The notes beneath the pieces are model-generated. The model was not told the origin of the DNA and searched no databases. It saw nothing but the letters and a program-made list of their open reading frames with translations. This document shows positions 52,149-61,699 of a DNA stretch of 64,000 nucleotides, piece by piece (within the stretch, counting starts at the first letter, position 1; each line of letters begins with the position of its first letter). The DNA is from Siansivirga zeaxanthinifaciens CC-SAMT-1 (GTDB lineage Bacteria; Bacteroidota; Bacteroidia; Flavobacteriales; Flavobacteriaceae): the NCBI RefSeq assembly GCF_000941055.1, contig NZ_CP007202.1:988001-1052000 (forward strand), read 5' to 3'. Made by a program: the position numbers and the translations under genes.

Positions 52149-52901
52149 ATGCAAATTCCAAAAGGAAAAAAAATATATTTCGCCTCCGATAACCATTTGG
52201 GCGCTCCAACAAAAGAAGCCTCCAAGCCGCGCGAAAAAAAATTCGTAGCCTGGTTAGACACCATAAAACAAGACGCAGCAGCCATTTTTTTAGTAGGCGA
52301 TCTTTTCGATTTTTGGTTCGAGTACAACACCGTTATCCCAAAAGGATTTACACGTACCTTAGGCAAACTTGCCGAAATATCCGATGCCGGCATTCCCATC
52401 TATTTCTTTGTTGGCAATCACGATTTATGGATGAATGGCTATTTCCAAGACGAACTAAACATTCCCGTATACCACCAACCAAAAGAATTTACCTTTAACA
52501 ACAAAACCTTTTACATAGGACATGGCGATGGCTTAGGCCCCGAAGACAAAGGCTATAAACGCATGAAAAAAGTATTTACAAACCCCGTTTTTAAATGGCT
52601 TTTTAAATGGTTGCACCCCGACATCGGAATAAAAATTGCCCAATACCTATCGGTAAAAAACAAACTCATTTCTGGAGACGACGATGCCACTTTTTTAGGC
52701 GAAGATAACGAGTGGTTGGTTCAATACTCGAAAGAACAATTAAAAGAAAAACACCGCGATTATTTTGTTTTTGGCCACCGTCATTTACCCTTGGAAATCG
52801 CATTAAACAACAACTCAAAATACATTAATTTAGGCGATTGGATACAGTATTACACCTACGGAGAATTTGACGGTGAAAACCTCCAATTAAAAACCTATTA
52901 A
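52149..52901 (+). CDS. lpxH: UDP-2,3-diacylglucosamine diphosphatase
   Basis: Lipid A synthesis: cleaves UDP-diacylglucosamine to lipid X and UMP at the membrane. The 250-residue metallophosphoesterase shows SDNHLG (residues 13-18), GDLFDFWFE, GNHD, GHGDG and GHRH. A TATATTTA element ends 4 bp before the ATG, suggesting a short or absent leader. Convergent with the MFS gene; the ends overlap by 4 bp. Confidence 0.93.
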   Translation: MQIPKGKKIYFASDNHLGAPTKEASKPREKKFVAWLDTIKQDAAAIFLVGDLFDFWFEYNTVIPKGFTRTLGKLAEISDAGIPIYFFVGNHDLWMNGYFQDELNIPVYHQPKEFTFNNKTFYIGHGDGLGPEDKGYKRMKKVFTNPVFKWLFKWLHPDIGIKIAQYLSVKNKLISGDDDATFLGEDNEWLVQYSKEQLKEKHRDYFVFGHRHLPLEIALNNNSKYINLGDWIQYYTYGEFDGENLQLKTY

Positions 52902-54166
52902 GCTTCGTTTTCGTGAGCCTCTAAATCTTTGGTTAAATCTAATTTTCTAAAGGTTGGCGACACCAATCCTGTTGTTACCACCGTAATTAAAGTCATGGTG
53001 CCACCAAAAACCACGGCCGTAACAGCGCCCATTAATTTAGCCGTTAAACCACTTTCAAAAGCACCCAATTCGTTGGACGACCCCACAAACATCGAGTTAA
53101 CAGACGATACACGACCACGCATATTATCGGGCGTTTTTATTTGTAAAATGGTTTGGCGTATAACCATAGAAACCCCATCGGTCATGCCACTAAAAAACAA
53201 GGCCAACACCGATACCCAAAAAATGGTCGATAAGCCAAAAACAATAATACAAACACCAAAACCAAAAATGGCAGCCAACAGTTTCATACCCGCATTTTTA
53301 CTTATTGGAATATAGGCCGTAACCAACATGGTAATAAAAGCACCAACAGCTGGGGCTGCTCTTAACACACCAAAACCTTCGCTGCCAACCTTTAAAATAT
53401 CCTGAGCAAAAACAGGCAGTAAAGCAATGGCGCCACCAAATAAAACGGCAATCATATCCAGGGTCATAGCTCCTAAAATAGCCTTGGTTTTAAACACAAA
53501 GCGCACGCCTTCTTTTAAACTTTCAATAACAGGTTCGCCAATTTTAGGATTTAAAATAGGCTTCGGTTTTATTTGTAATAAAATAAGAAACGACAAAACT
53601 ATCAATCCAAAAATAATGCATAAAGACCAATGCACTCCTAACCAACTAATAGAAAAGCCTCCAAAAGCAGGCCCTAAAACCGATGCCATTTGCCAGGTAG
53701 AACTATTCCAGGTAGCCGCATTGGGATAGGCTTTTTTTGGAACAATTAAAGCCACTAACGAAAAAATAGTGGGCCCAAAAAAGGAACGTAAAAAGCCTCC
53801 AAAAAACACTAAGGCATAAATACTGTATAAAATGGTTTGAGTAGGCCAGTCGCTCACCACTTTTGGCCAGGTAAGTAAAAAGAGTCCTAAACTTATTAAA
53901 GAAAAAGCAGCAATGCATTTAGCCAGTAAATTTCGTTTTTCTTTTTGGTCTACAATATGCCCTGCGAACAGCGCCATAGTAAAAGCCGGAATTATTTCCA
54001 TTAAACCTATAACACCCAAAGACAACGGATCTTTTGTGATGCTGTAAACCTGCCATTCTATAACAATAAATTGCATAGACCAGCCAAAAACTAATACAAA
54101 CCTTACCAGTAAGAATATATTAAATTCTTTAAACCGGAGCGCGGCATACGGGTCTTTTTGAGCCAT
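52898..54166 (-). CDS. MFS transporter
   Basis: A 422-residue membrane protein with about twelve helices, of the MFS_3/EntS-like group (export of small molecules, such as siderophores or drugs). The N-terminal half has the loop FAGHIVDQKEKRN, related to MFS motif A (GxxxDRxGR). Substrate not evident. recJ lies 10 bp upstream on the same strand, so the two are probably co-transcribed. Confidence 0.9.
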   Translation of the reverse strand: MAQKDPYAALRFKEFNIFLLVRFVLVFGWSMQFIVIEWQVYSITKDPLSLGVIGLMEIIPAFTMALFAGHIVDQKEKRNLLAKCIAAFSLISLGLFLLTWPKVVSDWPTQTILYSIYALVFFGGFLRSFFGPTIFSLVALIVPKKAYPNAATWNSSTWQMASVLGPAFGGFSISWLGVHWSLCIIFGLIVLSFLILLQIKPKPILNPKIGEPVIESLKEGVRFVFKTKAILGAMTLDMIAVLFGGAIALLPVFAQDILKVGSEGFGVLRAAPAVGAFITMLVTAYIPISKNAGMKLLAAIFGFGVCIIVFGLSTIFWVSVLALFFSGMTDGVSMVIRQTILQIKTPDNMRGRVSSVNSMFVGSSNELGAFESGLTAKLMGAVTAVVFGGTMTLITVVTTGLVSPTFRKLDLTKDLEAHENEA

Positions 54167-54175
54167 TTATATTGG

Positions 54176-55864
54176 TTATTTAATATCGCGTAATTTAAGT
54201 TGTAAGAAAACGGCACCTTGCCATTCGTTTTCATCAATAGAATAGACGGCACTAAATGTTGCTCTGTTTTTAATAACATCTAATTTATCTCCTAAACCAA
54301 AGCCTATACCAACAAAACTAATGTTATTATCTTGTTTAACGGTTACTCTTAAATGCTTATCATCTTCTCCAACACATTTGCCGTAACCGGTATCTTTTAA
54401 ATTTTCGGTCATAAAAACAGGCATCATATTACCCGGACCAAAAGGCGCAAATTGTTTTAAAATACGATAAAATTTAGGCGTGATATCCTCTAAATTTATT
54501 TGAGCATCAATTTTAATTTCTGGTACTAATAAGCGCGGTTCGATAGTTTTAGAAACCACATCTTCAAACGCTTGTTTAAAAGCTTCGTAGTTTTCTTCTT
54601 TTAAAGTTAAACCTGCAGCATATTTATGGCCGCCAAACTGCTCGATGTGTTCGCTACAAGCTTCCAAGGCATTGTAAACATCGAATCCCACGACAGAGCG
54701 TGCCGATGCTGCCAATTTATCGCCGCTTTTAGTAAAAACCAAAGTTGGCCTATAGTAAGTTTCGGTTAATCTGGAGGCTACAATACCAATAACCCCTTTA
54801 TGCCAATTTTCCTGATAAACCACCGTTGTTAACCGGTCTTTTTCGTTTAATTTTTCAATTAATTGCAAGGCTTCTTCGGTAATAAGTTTATCGGTTTCAC
54901 GACGATCTAGATTATAATCGTTTATTTCGGCGGCGTATTTTTTTGCTAAATCTTCGTTGGTTTCGGTTAATAAAGTTACTGCGTAATTACCGTGCTTCAT
55001 TCGTCCGGCAGCATTTATTCGAGGCGCCACAATAAAAACCACATCGGTAATTGTAAATTCATTTTTATTAACTTGTTCTAAAATAGCCTTAATTCCGGGT
55101 CTTGGATTTGAATTTACAACTTGTAACCCATAATAGGCAAGGACTCTATTTTCGCCAGTTATAGGAACAATATCGGCACCAATGGCTGTGGCAACTAAAT
55201 CTAAATATTCTGTTAAATCTTCAACCGTTTTACCTTCGTTACTTGCTAAGGCCTGAATTAATTTAAAACCTACGCCACAACCGCACAATTCTTTATACGG
55301 GTAGTTACAGTCGCTTTGTTTGGCATCTAAAACCGCCACTGCATCGGGAATGGTATCGCCAGGTCTGTGATGGTCGCAAATAATAAAATCGATGTTTTTC
55401 TCTTTGGCGTAGGCTACTTTATCGAGGGCTTTTATGCCGCAGTCTAGAGCAATAATTAATGAAAAATCGTTATCGCTAGCAAAATCAATACCTTTAAAAG
55501 AAACGCCATAACCCTCGTCGTATCTATCGGGAATGTATGTTGCCACCTGTGGCGTACGGGTTTTAAGATACGAACTCATGAGCGCTACAGAAGTGGTTCC
55601 ATCGACATCATAATCGCCATAAACCAAAATGTTTTCGTTGTTTGCAAAAGCCGCTTCAATTCTAGAAACAGCTTTATCCATATCTTTCATTAAATACGGA
55701 TCATGCAGATGTTCCAGGCTGGGCCTGAAAAAATTTTTGGCATCATCAAAAGATTCGATACCACGTTGTAACAGTAAATTAGCCGTAATATCATCTACAT
55801 TTAGAGCCTCTTTTAGGGCTTTAACTTTTGAAGGTTCGGGTTTTGGTTTAAGTGTCCAACGCAT
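54176..55864 (-). CDS. recJ: Single-stranded-DNA-specific exonuclease RecJ
   Basis: 5'-3' exonuclease for recombination and mismatch repair. The 562-residue protein has DHH-family motifs YGDYDVDGTTS (about 82-92), ALDCGIKA, CDHHRPGD, APRINAAGRM, and the DHHA1 segment with GGHKYAAGLTL. Normal length. 10 bp ahead of the MFS gene; 35 bp after the OsmC stop. Confidence 0.96.
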   Translation of the reverse strand: MRWTLKPKPEPSKVKALKEALNVDDITANLLLQRGIESFDDAKNFFRPSLEHLHDPYLMKDMDKAVSRIEAAFANNENILVYGDYDVDGTTSVALMSSYLKTRTPQVATYIPDRYDEGYGVSFKGIDFASDNDFSLIIALDCGIKALDKVAYAKEKNIDFIICDHHRPGDTIPDAVAVLDAKQSDCNYPYKELCGCGVGFKLIQALASNEGKTVEDLTEYLDLVATAIGADIVPITGENRVLAYYGLQVVNSNPRPGIKAILEQVNKNEFTITDVVFIVAPRINAAGRMKHGNYAVTLLTETNEDLAKKYAAEINDYNLDRRETDKLITEEALQLIEKLNEKDRLTTVVYQENWHKGVIGIVASRLTETYYRPTLVFTKSGDKLAASARSVVGFDVYNALEACSEHIEQFGGHKYAAGLTLKEENYEAFKQAFEDVVSKTIEPRLLVPEIKIDAQINLEDITPKFYRILKQFAPFGPGNMMPVFMTENLKDTGYGKCVGEDDKHLRVTVKQDNNISFVGIGFGLGDKLDVIKNRATFSAVYSIDENEWQGAVFLQLKLRDIK

Positions 55865-55899
55865 AAAGTAGGTCTAGAGGGCAACTTTTTAAAAAGTCT

Positions 55900-56322
55900 T
55901 TATTTATTATGATAATAGGTTTCTATGGATAAATCGGCAAACTGACGGAACATTTCCATCACACCACAATATTTTTCAACCGATAAATCGACTGCTTTTT
56001 GAAGTTTCTTTTCGCTTAAATTTGAACCATAAAAATGGAAAGCCATAATGACTTTATCATAAATTTTTGGATGCTCTTCGGTTAAATTAGCTTCGATTTC
56101 TATTTTAAAATCATCGACTTCCAACTTCATTTTTTTAATTAACGAAGCCACATCCAGGCCAGAACAACCTGCTAAACCAGAAAGCATTAATGCCTTTGGG
56201 CGATAGCCCTCGCCTTTGCCTCCGTTTTCTTCGCCTGCATCGATAAATAAATTGTGTCCCGATGGGTTGGTACTTTCAAACCGCATCTCGCCTAACCACT
56301 TGGTTGTTATATGATTTTTCAT
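55900..56322 (-). CDS. OsmC family protein
   Basis: A 140-residue protein of the OsmC/Ohr fold (peroxide handling). GLAGCSGLDVASL near residues 49-61 holds the first cysteine; the second is in EKYCGVMEMF near 118. Both redox cysteines are thus present. Part of the minus-strand run HopJ-OsmC-recJ-MFS. Confidence 0.92.
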   Translation of the reverse strand: MKNHITTKWLGEMRFESTNPSGHNLFIDAGEENGGKGEGYRPKALMLSGLAGCSGLDVASLIKKMKLEVDDFKIEIEANLTEEHPKIYDKVIMAFHFYGSNLSEKKLQKAVDLSVEKYCGVMEMFRQFADLSIETYYHNK

Positions 56323-56347
56323 TGTTTTGAAATATATTTTATATCGT

Positions 56348-56692
56348 TTACTTTTCTGTTAATGCTTCACCATCAAAAACCAACCCATCAAACCCCGTTT
56401 TCATAAAGTTTCTAATGTTTTGATGCCCTGTACCGTTTGGATCGTTTAAAACATCATCAAAATAGAATTTCCCAAAACAAGCTAAGGTTTCCTCTTTAGT
56501 TAAGGCCTGTAATTTCGCAAAGGCAAATAATTTAGAAGATCCCGAATTTTCGCCCGCCTTATTTTGCAATGCGCCATTTTTAAAGGCGGTAGGTGTAAAA
56601 TTATATAAGGTTTCTATTACGGCCATGGTTTCATTAAATTCTATGGCTTCTGGTGTGCTTTGTAACTTGTTTTTAAATGTTTCTAAAGTCAT
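56348..56692 (-). CDS. HopJ type III effector family protein
   Basis: A 114-residue protein matching the HopJ family (KLFAFAKLQALTKEETLACFGKFY, spanning about 54-77, and GTGHQNIRNFMKTGFDGLVF). The name comes from Pseudomonas; members are widespread in bacteria without type III secretion, as here, so the real role is unknown. 21 bp after rsmI. Confidence 0.85.
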   Translation of the reverse strand: MTLETFKNKLQSTPEAIEFNETMAVIETLYNFTPTAFKNGALQNKAGENSGSSKLFAFAKLQALTKEETLACFGKFYFDDVLNDPNGTGHQNIRNFMKTGFDGLVFDGEALTEK

Positions 56693-56713
56693 TTTTTTAT
56701 GTCTGTTTCTTTT

Positions 56714-57388
56714 TTATTTACTTTTCCCAGCCACTACTATAACAATTTCTCCTTTGGGAGGTTTGTTTGTGTAATGCTGTAAAACTTCTTTGGCAGTACC
56801 TCGAACGGTTTCTTCGTATAATTTTGTTAATTCTCTGGAAACCGAAACCGCTCGGTCTTCGCCAAAATATTCGCAAAAATGCATTAAAGTTTTTATTAGT
56901 TTATGCGGACTTTCGTAAAAAATCATGGTTCTTGTTTCTTCGGCGAGTAATAAAAATCGGGTTTGTCGGCCTTTCTTTACGGGTAAAAACCCTTCGAAAA
57001 CAAATTTATCGTTTGGCATGCCCGAGTTTACTAAAGCAGGAACAAAAGCGGTTGCTCCGGGTAAGCAATCGACCTCAATTTGATGATCTATGCAGGCGCG
57101 GGTTAATAAAAAACCCGGGTCTGAAATGGCCGGCGTACCAGCGTCGCTTATAAGTGCTACGGTCGTGCCCGACTGTATTTTTTGAATAATATGCTCTACG
57201 GTTTTATGCTCGTTATGCATGTGGTGCGATTGCATGTGCGTAGAAATTTCGTAATGTTTTAGAAGTTTTCCAGAGGTACGGGTGTCTTCGGCAAGGATTA
57301 AATCGACAGATTTTAAAACCTCAATGGCTCTAAAAGTCATGTCTTTTAAATTACCTATTGGTGTGGGTACTATGTAGAGTTTACTCAT
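56714..57388 (-). CDS. rsmI: 16S rRNA (cytidine-1402-2'-O)-methyltransferase
   Basis: SAM-dependent methylation of C1402 in the ribosomal decoding centre. The 224-residue protein begins KLYIVPTPIGNLKDMTFRAIEVLK and has LISDAGTPAISDPG near 80-93. Length is somewhat short but normal for Bacteroidota forms. Its start codon abuts repeat copy E, so the repeat supplies the sequence in front of the gene. Confidence 0.95.
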   Translation of the reverse strand: MSKLYIVPTPIGNLKDMTFRAIEVLKSVDLILAEDTRTSGKLLKHYEISTHMQSHHMHNEHKTVEHIIQKIQSGTTVALISDAGTPAISDPGFLLTRACIDHQIEVDCLPGATAFVPALVNSGMPNDKFVFEGFLPVKKGRQTRFLLLAEETRTMIFYESPHKLIKTLMHFCEYFGEDRAVSVSRELTKLYEETVRGTAKEVLQHYTNKPPKGEIVIVVAGKSK

Positions 57389-57478
57389 GTGTTAGCGGTT
57401 GAAATGGCATCCTTTTTTGAGGAACGAGAAAAAGATATAATGGAAAACGCGACCACGCTTTTTCGCGTGGTAACACCC
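57389..57478 (+). repeat. Dispersed 3'-element, copy E (subtype I, divergent)
   Basis: Fills the gap between the 242-aa gene (stop 7 bp away) and rsmI (start adjacent). Read with these genes: GGGTGTTACC, stem ACCACGC/GCGTGGT, TATATCTTTTT, AAAAAAGGATGCC, then ACCGCTAACAC. The end helix is GTGTTA/TAACAC in place of GCGTTA/TAACGC in the other copies, a compensatory change. Confidence 0.82.
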
Positions 57479-57485
57479 AGAAAAT

Positions 57486-58214
57486 TTAAAATTTACTTTC
57501 TATAATTTGTAAAAATCGAACTTCGAATTCCTCTTTGTTTGTCCAATTATTGTAATCGGGCTTCACTATGTTTTGAATAAAATTAAGCGCCTCGTCGTAA
57601 CTATTAAAGGTGTTTAACTGCGATATAACGCGCTCGTAGTCTTCACTTTTACCCTCAAACAATTGTTTTATAAATGCAATTTTATCGTTAAGTCCAATGT
57701 TTAAACGCTTGTTTTTTATACTGTCGTTTAAGGACTTTTTTTCGTTAGATTTTGTAGTAACAGGGTCGAAAATTGGCATGGTTTTAAAGCCTTCTGTTAG
57801 ATAATCTAAATCGTTTTTATGATGGTTTTCTTGTGGCAGGACTTCATTTAAAAAATCATCAATAACCTCCGATTCGTCGGGCATTTGGGCCACCATATCT
57901 TTAATTTTTTCGATAGCGGGCTCCATGATAGACTCTTGTTCAGACTCGTCTAAATTAACATATAACCTTCCTTCAACCTCAATGTTATCGCTTACTTTGT
58001 TATTAAAAGCGCTGTCTAACATATCGAAAAATGAAGAGTTGTTTTCTATGGAAGGTTCGGTTTCTTCAAAATTTTCGTGAGCAAATTTTAATACCGAAAG
58101 TTTTTCATAAAGCAAAGCAACTTCAGCATGCATTTTTATAACATCTTCTTTTCCTTTAAGTTTTAGAATTCTATGGGCAATACTTATTAAGTCGGACTCC
58201 AGCTTCTTCTTCAT
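57486..58214 (-). CDS. Hypothetical protein, 242 aa
   Basis: Acidic protein with an N-terminal helical region (about 1-55), a central disordered acidic part and a C-terminal helical region (GLNDKIAFIKQLFEGKSEDYERVI, about 170-195). I recognise it only as conserved in Flavobacteriia, without a role. Followed directly by repeat copy E and rsmI on the same strand; divergent from tdk. Confidence 0.75.
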   Translation of the reverse strand: MKKKLESDLISIAHRILKLKGKEDVIKMHAEVALLYEKLSVLKFAHENFEETEPSIENNSSFFDMLDSAFNNKVSDNIEVEGRLYVNLDESEQESIMEPAIEKIKDMVAQMPDESEVIDDFLNEVLPQENHHKNDLDYLTEGFKTMPIFDPVTTKSNEKKSLNDSIKNKRLNIGLNDKIAFIKQLFEGKSEDYERVISQLNTFNSYDEALNFIQNIVKPDYNNWTNKEEFEVRFLQIIESKF

Positions 58215-58258
58215 GGGATTATTTTAAAATTAATGTTCTTTTGGCTTTTGATTTTTAA

Positions 58259-58266
58259 TAAATTTG
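58259..58266 (+). promoter_or_regulatory. -7 promoter element of tdk
   Basis: TAAATTTG, 53 bp upstream of the ATG at 58320. Confidence 0.6.
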
Positions 58267-58319
58267 CGTCACCTTTATAAAAACGAATAATCGCTTAAAT
58301 TTAGTGTTAAAATTACAAA

Positions 58320-58967
58320 ATGTTTCTTGAAAATACCGTAAATCATAAAGAACAATTTGGGTGGATAGAAGTTATATGCGGCTCTATGTTTTCTGGTAAA
58401 ACCGAGGAGTTAATACGCAGGCTTAAACGCGCGCAATTTGCAAGACAAAAAGTCGAAATTTTTAAACCTGCTCTCGATACCCGTTATGATGAGGATATGG
58501 TGGTGTCTCACGATGCTAATGAAATACGTTCTACGCCCGTTCCTGCGGCAGCGAATATTCCTATTTTAGCCGATGGTTGTGATGTGGTTGGTATTGACGA
58601 AGCTCAGTTTTTCGATGATGAAATTATTCGTGTTTGTAACGATTTAGCCAACAAAGGCGTTCGGGTTATTGTTGCTGGTTTAGATATGGATTTTAAAGGC
58701 AACCCTTTTGGACCCATGCCAAATTTAATGGCAACTGCCGAGTACGTTACTAAGGTACATGCCGTTTGCACGCGCACCGGAAATTTAGCCCAGTATAGCT
58801 ACCGCAAATCGTCTAGCGATAACTTGGTTCTTTTAGGTGAAGTTAACGAGTACGAACCATTAAGTCGAGCGGCTTATTATAAGGCCATGTTGCGCGACAA
58901 AGTTAGAAACATGAAAGTGAATGAGGCTGAAGAAATAAAACCTAAACCCGAAAATCCAGATGCCTAA
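58320..58967 (+). CDS. tdk: Thymidine kinase, type TK1
   Basis: Phosphorylates thymidine with ATP. The 215-residue protein has [18 protein letters not shown] (about 21-38), GIDEAQFF (Walker B-like) and an AVCTRTG lasso region. Of the four cysteines of the zinc site in other TK1 enzymes, only one is visible here, so the structural zinc is probably missing, as far as I recall a Bacteroidota trait. Its last 8 bp overlap alr. Confidence 0.93.
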   Translation: MFLENTVNHKEQFGWIEVICGSMFSGKTEELIRRLKRAQFARQKVEIFKPALDTRYDEDMVVSHDANEIRSTPVPAAANIPILADGCDVVGIDEAQFFDDEIIRVCNDLANKGVRVIVAGLDMDFKGNPFGPMPNLMATAEYVTKVHAVCTRTGNLAQYSYRKSSSDNLVLLGEVNEYEPLSRAAYYKAMLRDKVRNMKVNEAEEIKPKPENPDA

Positions 58968-60066
58968 AGCGCAAGAAACGCTACTTGAAATTAATTTAAG
59001 TGCCTTACAACATAATTACAATCATTTAAAATCTAGAATACAAAATGAGGCTAAATTTTTGGCCGTTGTTAAAGCATATTCTTATGGTAGCGATCCTTGT
59101 GAAATTGCCTTGTTTTTAGAAAAATTAGGTGTCGATTATTTTGCTGTAGCCTATATAAATGAAGGTGTTCAACTGCGAAATGCGGGCGTTACCAAACCTA
59201 TTTTAGTATTACACCCACAAACCGTAAACTTTAATATTTTAATGGAGCATTATCTGGAACCCAGTTTATACAATGTGAAAATTTTAAAAGAGTTTATTGA
59301 GTTTGCATCGGCTCATAATTTGAAGCACTACCCTGTTCATTTAAAATTTAACACGGGATTAAACCGATTGGGTTTTTCTGAAAATGATATAAATATTATT
59401 ACTGAAAGCTGCATGAATGCCAACAGTATTCATGTAACTTCCATGTTTTCGCATTTGGCGGCGAGTGAAGATTTAAATGAAAAAGCCTTTAGTTTAAATC
59501 AAATTGAATCCTTCAAGCGCATTTCTAACAATGTTATGGAACGTTTAGGTTACAAACCGATGTTACACATGTGTAATACCTCTGGGATTTTAAATTTCCC
59601 TGAAGCCCATTTCGATATGGTTAGAAGCGGTATAGGATTGTATGGCTTTGGAAATTCGGAAAAAGAAAACAAAAATTTTATACCCATTGGTACTTTAAAA
59701 ACCATAATATCTCAAATTCACTTTTTAAATGAAGGTGATTCTTTAGGATACAACAGGTCTTTCATTAGCAAATCGCCTACAAAAACCGCCACGTTGCCCA
59801 TTGGCCATGCCGATGGTATTGGAAGACAATACGGAAAAGGAAAAGGATACGTGATAATAAATAACAAACCCGCTTATATTATTGGAAATGTTTGTATGGA
59901 TATGATTATGGTAGACATTACCCATATAGATTGCCAAGAAGGAGACGAAGTAATTGTTTTTGGTCCGCAAGCTAGTGCCGAGCAATTAGCAGAAACGGCA
60001 CAAACCATATCCTACGAGCTTATAACCAGTATTTCACAACGTGTTAAACGTATATTTATTAAATAA
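58960..60066 (+). CDS. alr: Alanine racemase
   Basis: PLP enzyme that makes D-alanine for peptidoglycan. The 368-residue protein has the PLP lysine K38 in AVVKAYSYG and the catalytic tyrosine in SLGYNRSF. It overlaps tdk by 8 bp, so the two are translated together. Confidence 0.95.
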   Translation: MPKAQETLLEINLSALQHNYNHLKSRIQNEAKFLAVVKAYSYGSDPCEIALFLEKLGVDYFAVAYINEGVQLRNAGVTKPILVLHPQTVNFNILMEHYLEPSLYNVKILKEFIEFASAHNLKHYPVHLKFNTGLNRLGFSENDINIITESCMNANSIHVTSMFSHLAASEDLNEKAFSLNQIESFKRISNNVMERLGYKPMLHMCNTSGILNFPEAHFDMVRSGIGLYGFGNSEKENKNFIPIGTLKTIISQIHFLNEGDSLGYNRSFISKSPTKTATLPIGHADGIGRQYGKGKGYVIINNKPAYIIGNVCMDMIMVDITHIDCQEGDEVIVFGPQASAEQLAETAQTISYELITSISQRVKRIFIK

Positions 60067-60136
60067 CATATTAACATTTGTTAACGTATTGTTTTTTTAA
60101 CTATTTTAGTTCCTAATTAACCATTAAATTAAAATC

Positions 60137-60538
60137 ATGTTAAAAGAATTTAAAGATTTTGCAATGAAGGGCAACCTTGTAGACATTGCAGTTGCATTTG
60201 TAATGGGTGCTGCTTTTAATAAAGTAGTTACTTCATTTACCGGAGGTATTGTTTCTCCATTAGTTGGATTAATTTTCAATTCAAACTTCAACGATTTAAA
60301 ATACGTTATAACGCCAGGTGTCGTAGATGAAGCTGGGGCTGTTACAGGAGAAGTAGCCATTTTGTATGGTTCTTTTTTAACCAACGTAATCGACTTTATA
60401 ATTGTTGCCTTTGTTATGTTTATGATTATTAAAGGCATCAATAAAACCAAGAAAAAAGAAGAGCCAGCTCCAGAAGCTCCAAAAGGTCCTTCTCAAGAAG
60501 ATTTACTTGCTGAAATTAGAGATTTACTTAAAAAATAA
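60137..60538 (+). CDS. mscL: Large-conductance mechanosensitive channel
   Basis: Inner-membrane pressure valve for osmotic downshock. The 133-residue protein starts MLKEFKDFAMKGNLVDIAVAFV with TM1 including GAAFNKVVTSF, and TM2 near 75-98, then a charged C-terminal helix with EEPAPEAPKGPSQEDLLAEI. Typical length. Followed by a terminator. Confidence 0.96.
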   Translation: MLKEFKDFAMKGNLVDIAVAFVMGAAFNKVVTSFTGGIVSPLVGLIFNSNFNDLKYVITPGVVDEAGAVTGEVAILYGSFLTNVIDFIIVAFVMFMIIKGINKTKKKEEPAPEAPKGPSQEDLLAEIRDLLKK

Positions 60539-60576
60539 CAAAGTGTTAAATATATAACAAAGTGTTATTTCTTGTT

Positions 60577-60614
60577 AAAAAGCCTTAGTTTTAAAGAAAC
60601 TAGGGCTTTTTTTT
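60577..60614 (+). terminator. Terminator of mscL
   Basis: AAAGCC-t-TAGTTT pairs with AAACTA-g-GGCTTT, followed by eight T. Confidence 0.82.
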
Positions 60615-60645
60615 GATTTTAAAATAGAATTAATACTTAGTTTTG
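60613..60645 (+). promoter_or_regulatory. Promoter of asd
   Basis: TTG at 60613-60615, 22-bp spacer, TAGTTTTG at 60638-60645; 35 bp before the ATG. Its left end overlaps the mscL terminator T run. Confidence 0.6.
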
Positions 60646-60680
60646 CGCAAGAATTTTTATAACACTTAAAAGTAAATTAC

Positions 60681-61670
60681 ATGAAAGTAGCTGTTGTAGG
60701 CGCCACTGGTATGGTAGGCGAAGTGATGCTAAAAGTATTAGAAGAACGTAACTTTCCAGTTACAGAGTTATTATTAGTTGCTTCAGAACGTTCTGTTGGA
60801 AAAAAATTAACATACAAAAATAAAGAATATACAGTTATAGGTTTAGCAGATGCTGTGGCAGCAAAACCAGAAATTGCAATTTTTTCGGCTGGTGGAGACA
60901 CATCTTTAGAGTGGGCACCAAAATTTGCTGAAGCAGGAACTACCGTTGTAGACAATTCGTCTGCATGGAGAATGGATCCAACAAAAAAATTAATCGTTCC
61001 AGAAATTAATGCGAATCAATTAACCAAAGACGATAAAATTATTGCAAATCCTAACTGTTCTACCATTCAAATGGTATTGGCTTTATCTCAATTGCATAAA
61101 ACTTATAAAATGAAACGTATTGTAGTTTCTACTTACCAGTCGGTTTCGGGTACTGGAGTAAAAGCTGTAAAACAATTAGAAAATGAAGTTGCAGGTATCG
61201 AAGGAGAAATGGCTTATCCTTACCCAATTGGAAGAAATGCATTGCCACATTGCGATGTGTTTTTAGAAAATGGATACACTAAAGAAGAGATGAAACTTGC
61301 TAAAGAGCCACAAAAAATATTTAACGATAAAACCTTTTCTGTAACGGCTACTGCGGTGCGTATTCCAACATCGGGTGGACATAGTGAATCTGTAAATGTA
61401 GAATTTGAAAATGATTTTACTTTACCAGATGTAAGAAGAATTATTAGCGAAACTCCAGGTGTTGTTTTACAGGACGATACATCTAAAAATGTATATCCAA
61501 TGCCAATTTTTGCGCACGATAAAGACGAAGTATTTGTAGGCAGATTACGTAGAGACGAAACACAACCAAACACATTAAATATGTGGATTGTTGCCGATAA
61601 CTTACGTAAAGGTGCTGCTACTAACGCTATTCAAATTGCAGAATATTTAATTGAAAATAAATTAGTATAA
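60681..61670 (+). CDS. asd: Aspartate-semialdehyde dehydrogenase
   Basis: Makes aspartate semialdehyde for lysine, diaminopimelate, threonine and methionine. The 329-residue protein has the NADP motif VGATGMVGEVM (about 6-16), catalytic C126 in NPNCSTIQM and the RIPTSGGHSESV histidine motif. Normal length. Own promoter and terminator. Confidence 0.96.
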   Translation: MKVAVVGATGMVGEVMLKVLEERNFPVTELLLVASERSVGKKLTYKNKEYTVIGLADAVAAKPEIAIFSAGGDTSLEWAPKFAEAGTTVVDNSSAWRMDPTKKLIVPEINANQLTKDDKIIANPNCSTIQMVLALSQLHKTYKMKRIVVSTYQSVSGTGVKAVKQLENEVAGIEGEMAYPYPIGRNALPHCDVFLENGYTKEEMKLAKEPQKIFNDKTFSVTATAVRIPTSGGHSESVNVEFENDFTLPDVRRIISETPGVVLQDDTSKNVYPMPIFAHDKDEVFVGRLRRDETQPNTLNMWIVADNLRKGAATNAIQIAEYLIENKLV

Positions 61671-61699
61671 TTACTTTATCAACTAAGCACCAAAATATT

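Noticed and set aside
56348..56692. HopJ protein as evidence of a type III secretion system
   Set aside because: The family is spread among bacteria lacking such systems and no secretion gene is near.
7581..57478. The dispersed elements as REP/RAYT or IS remnants
   Set aside because: No transposase gene in the window, no target duplications, and strict orientation to gene 3' ends does not fit random insertion. Mobility of subtype II remains possible.
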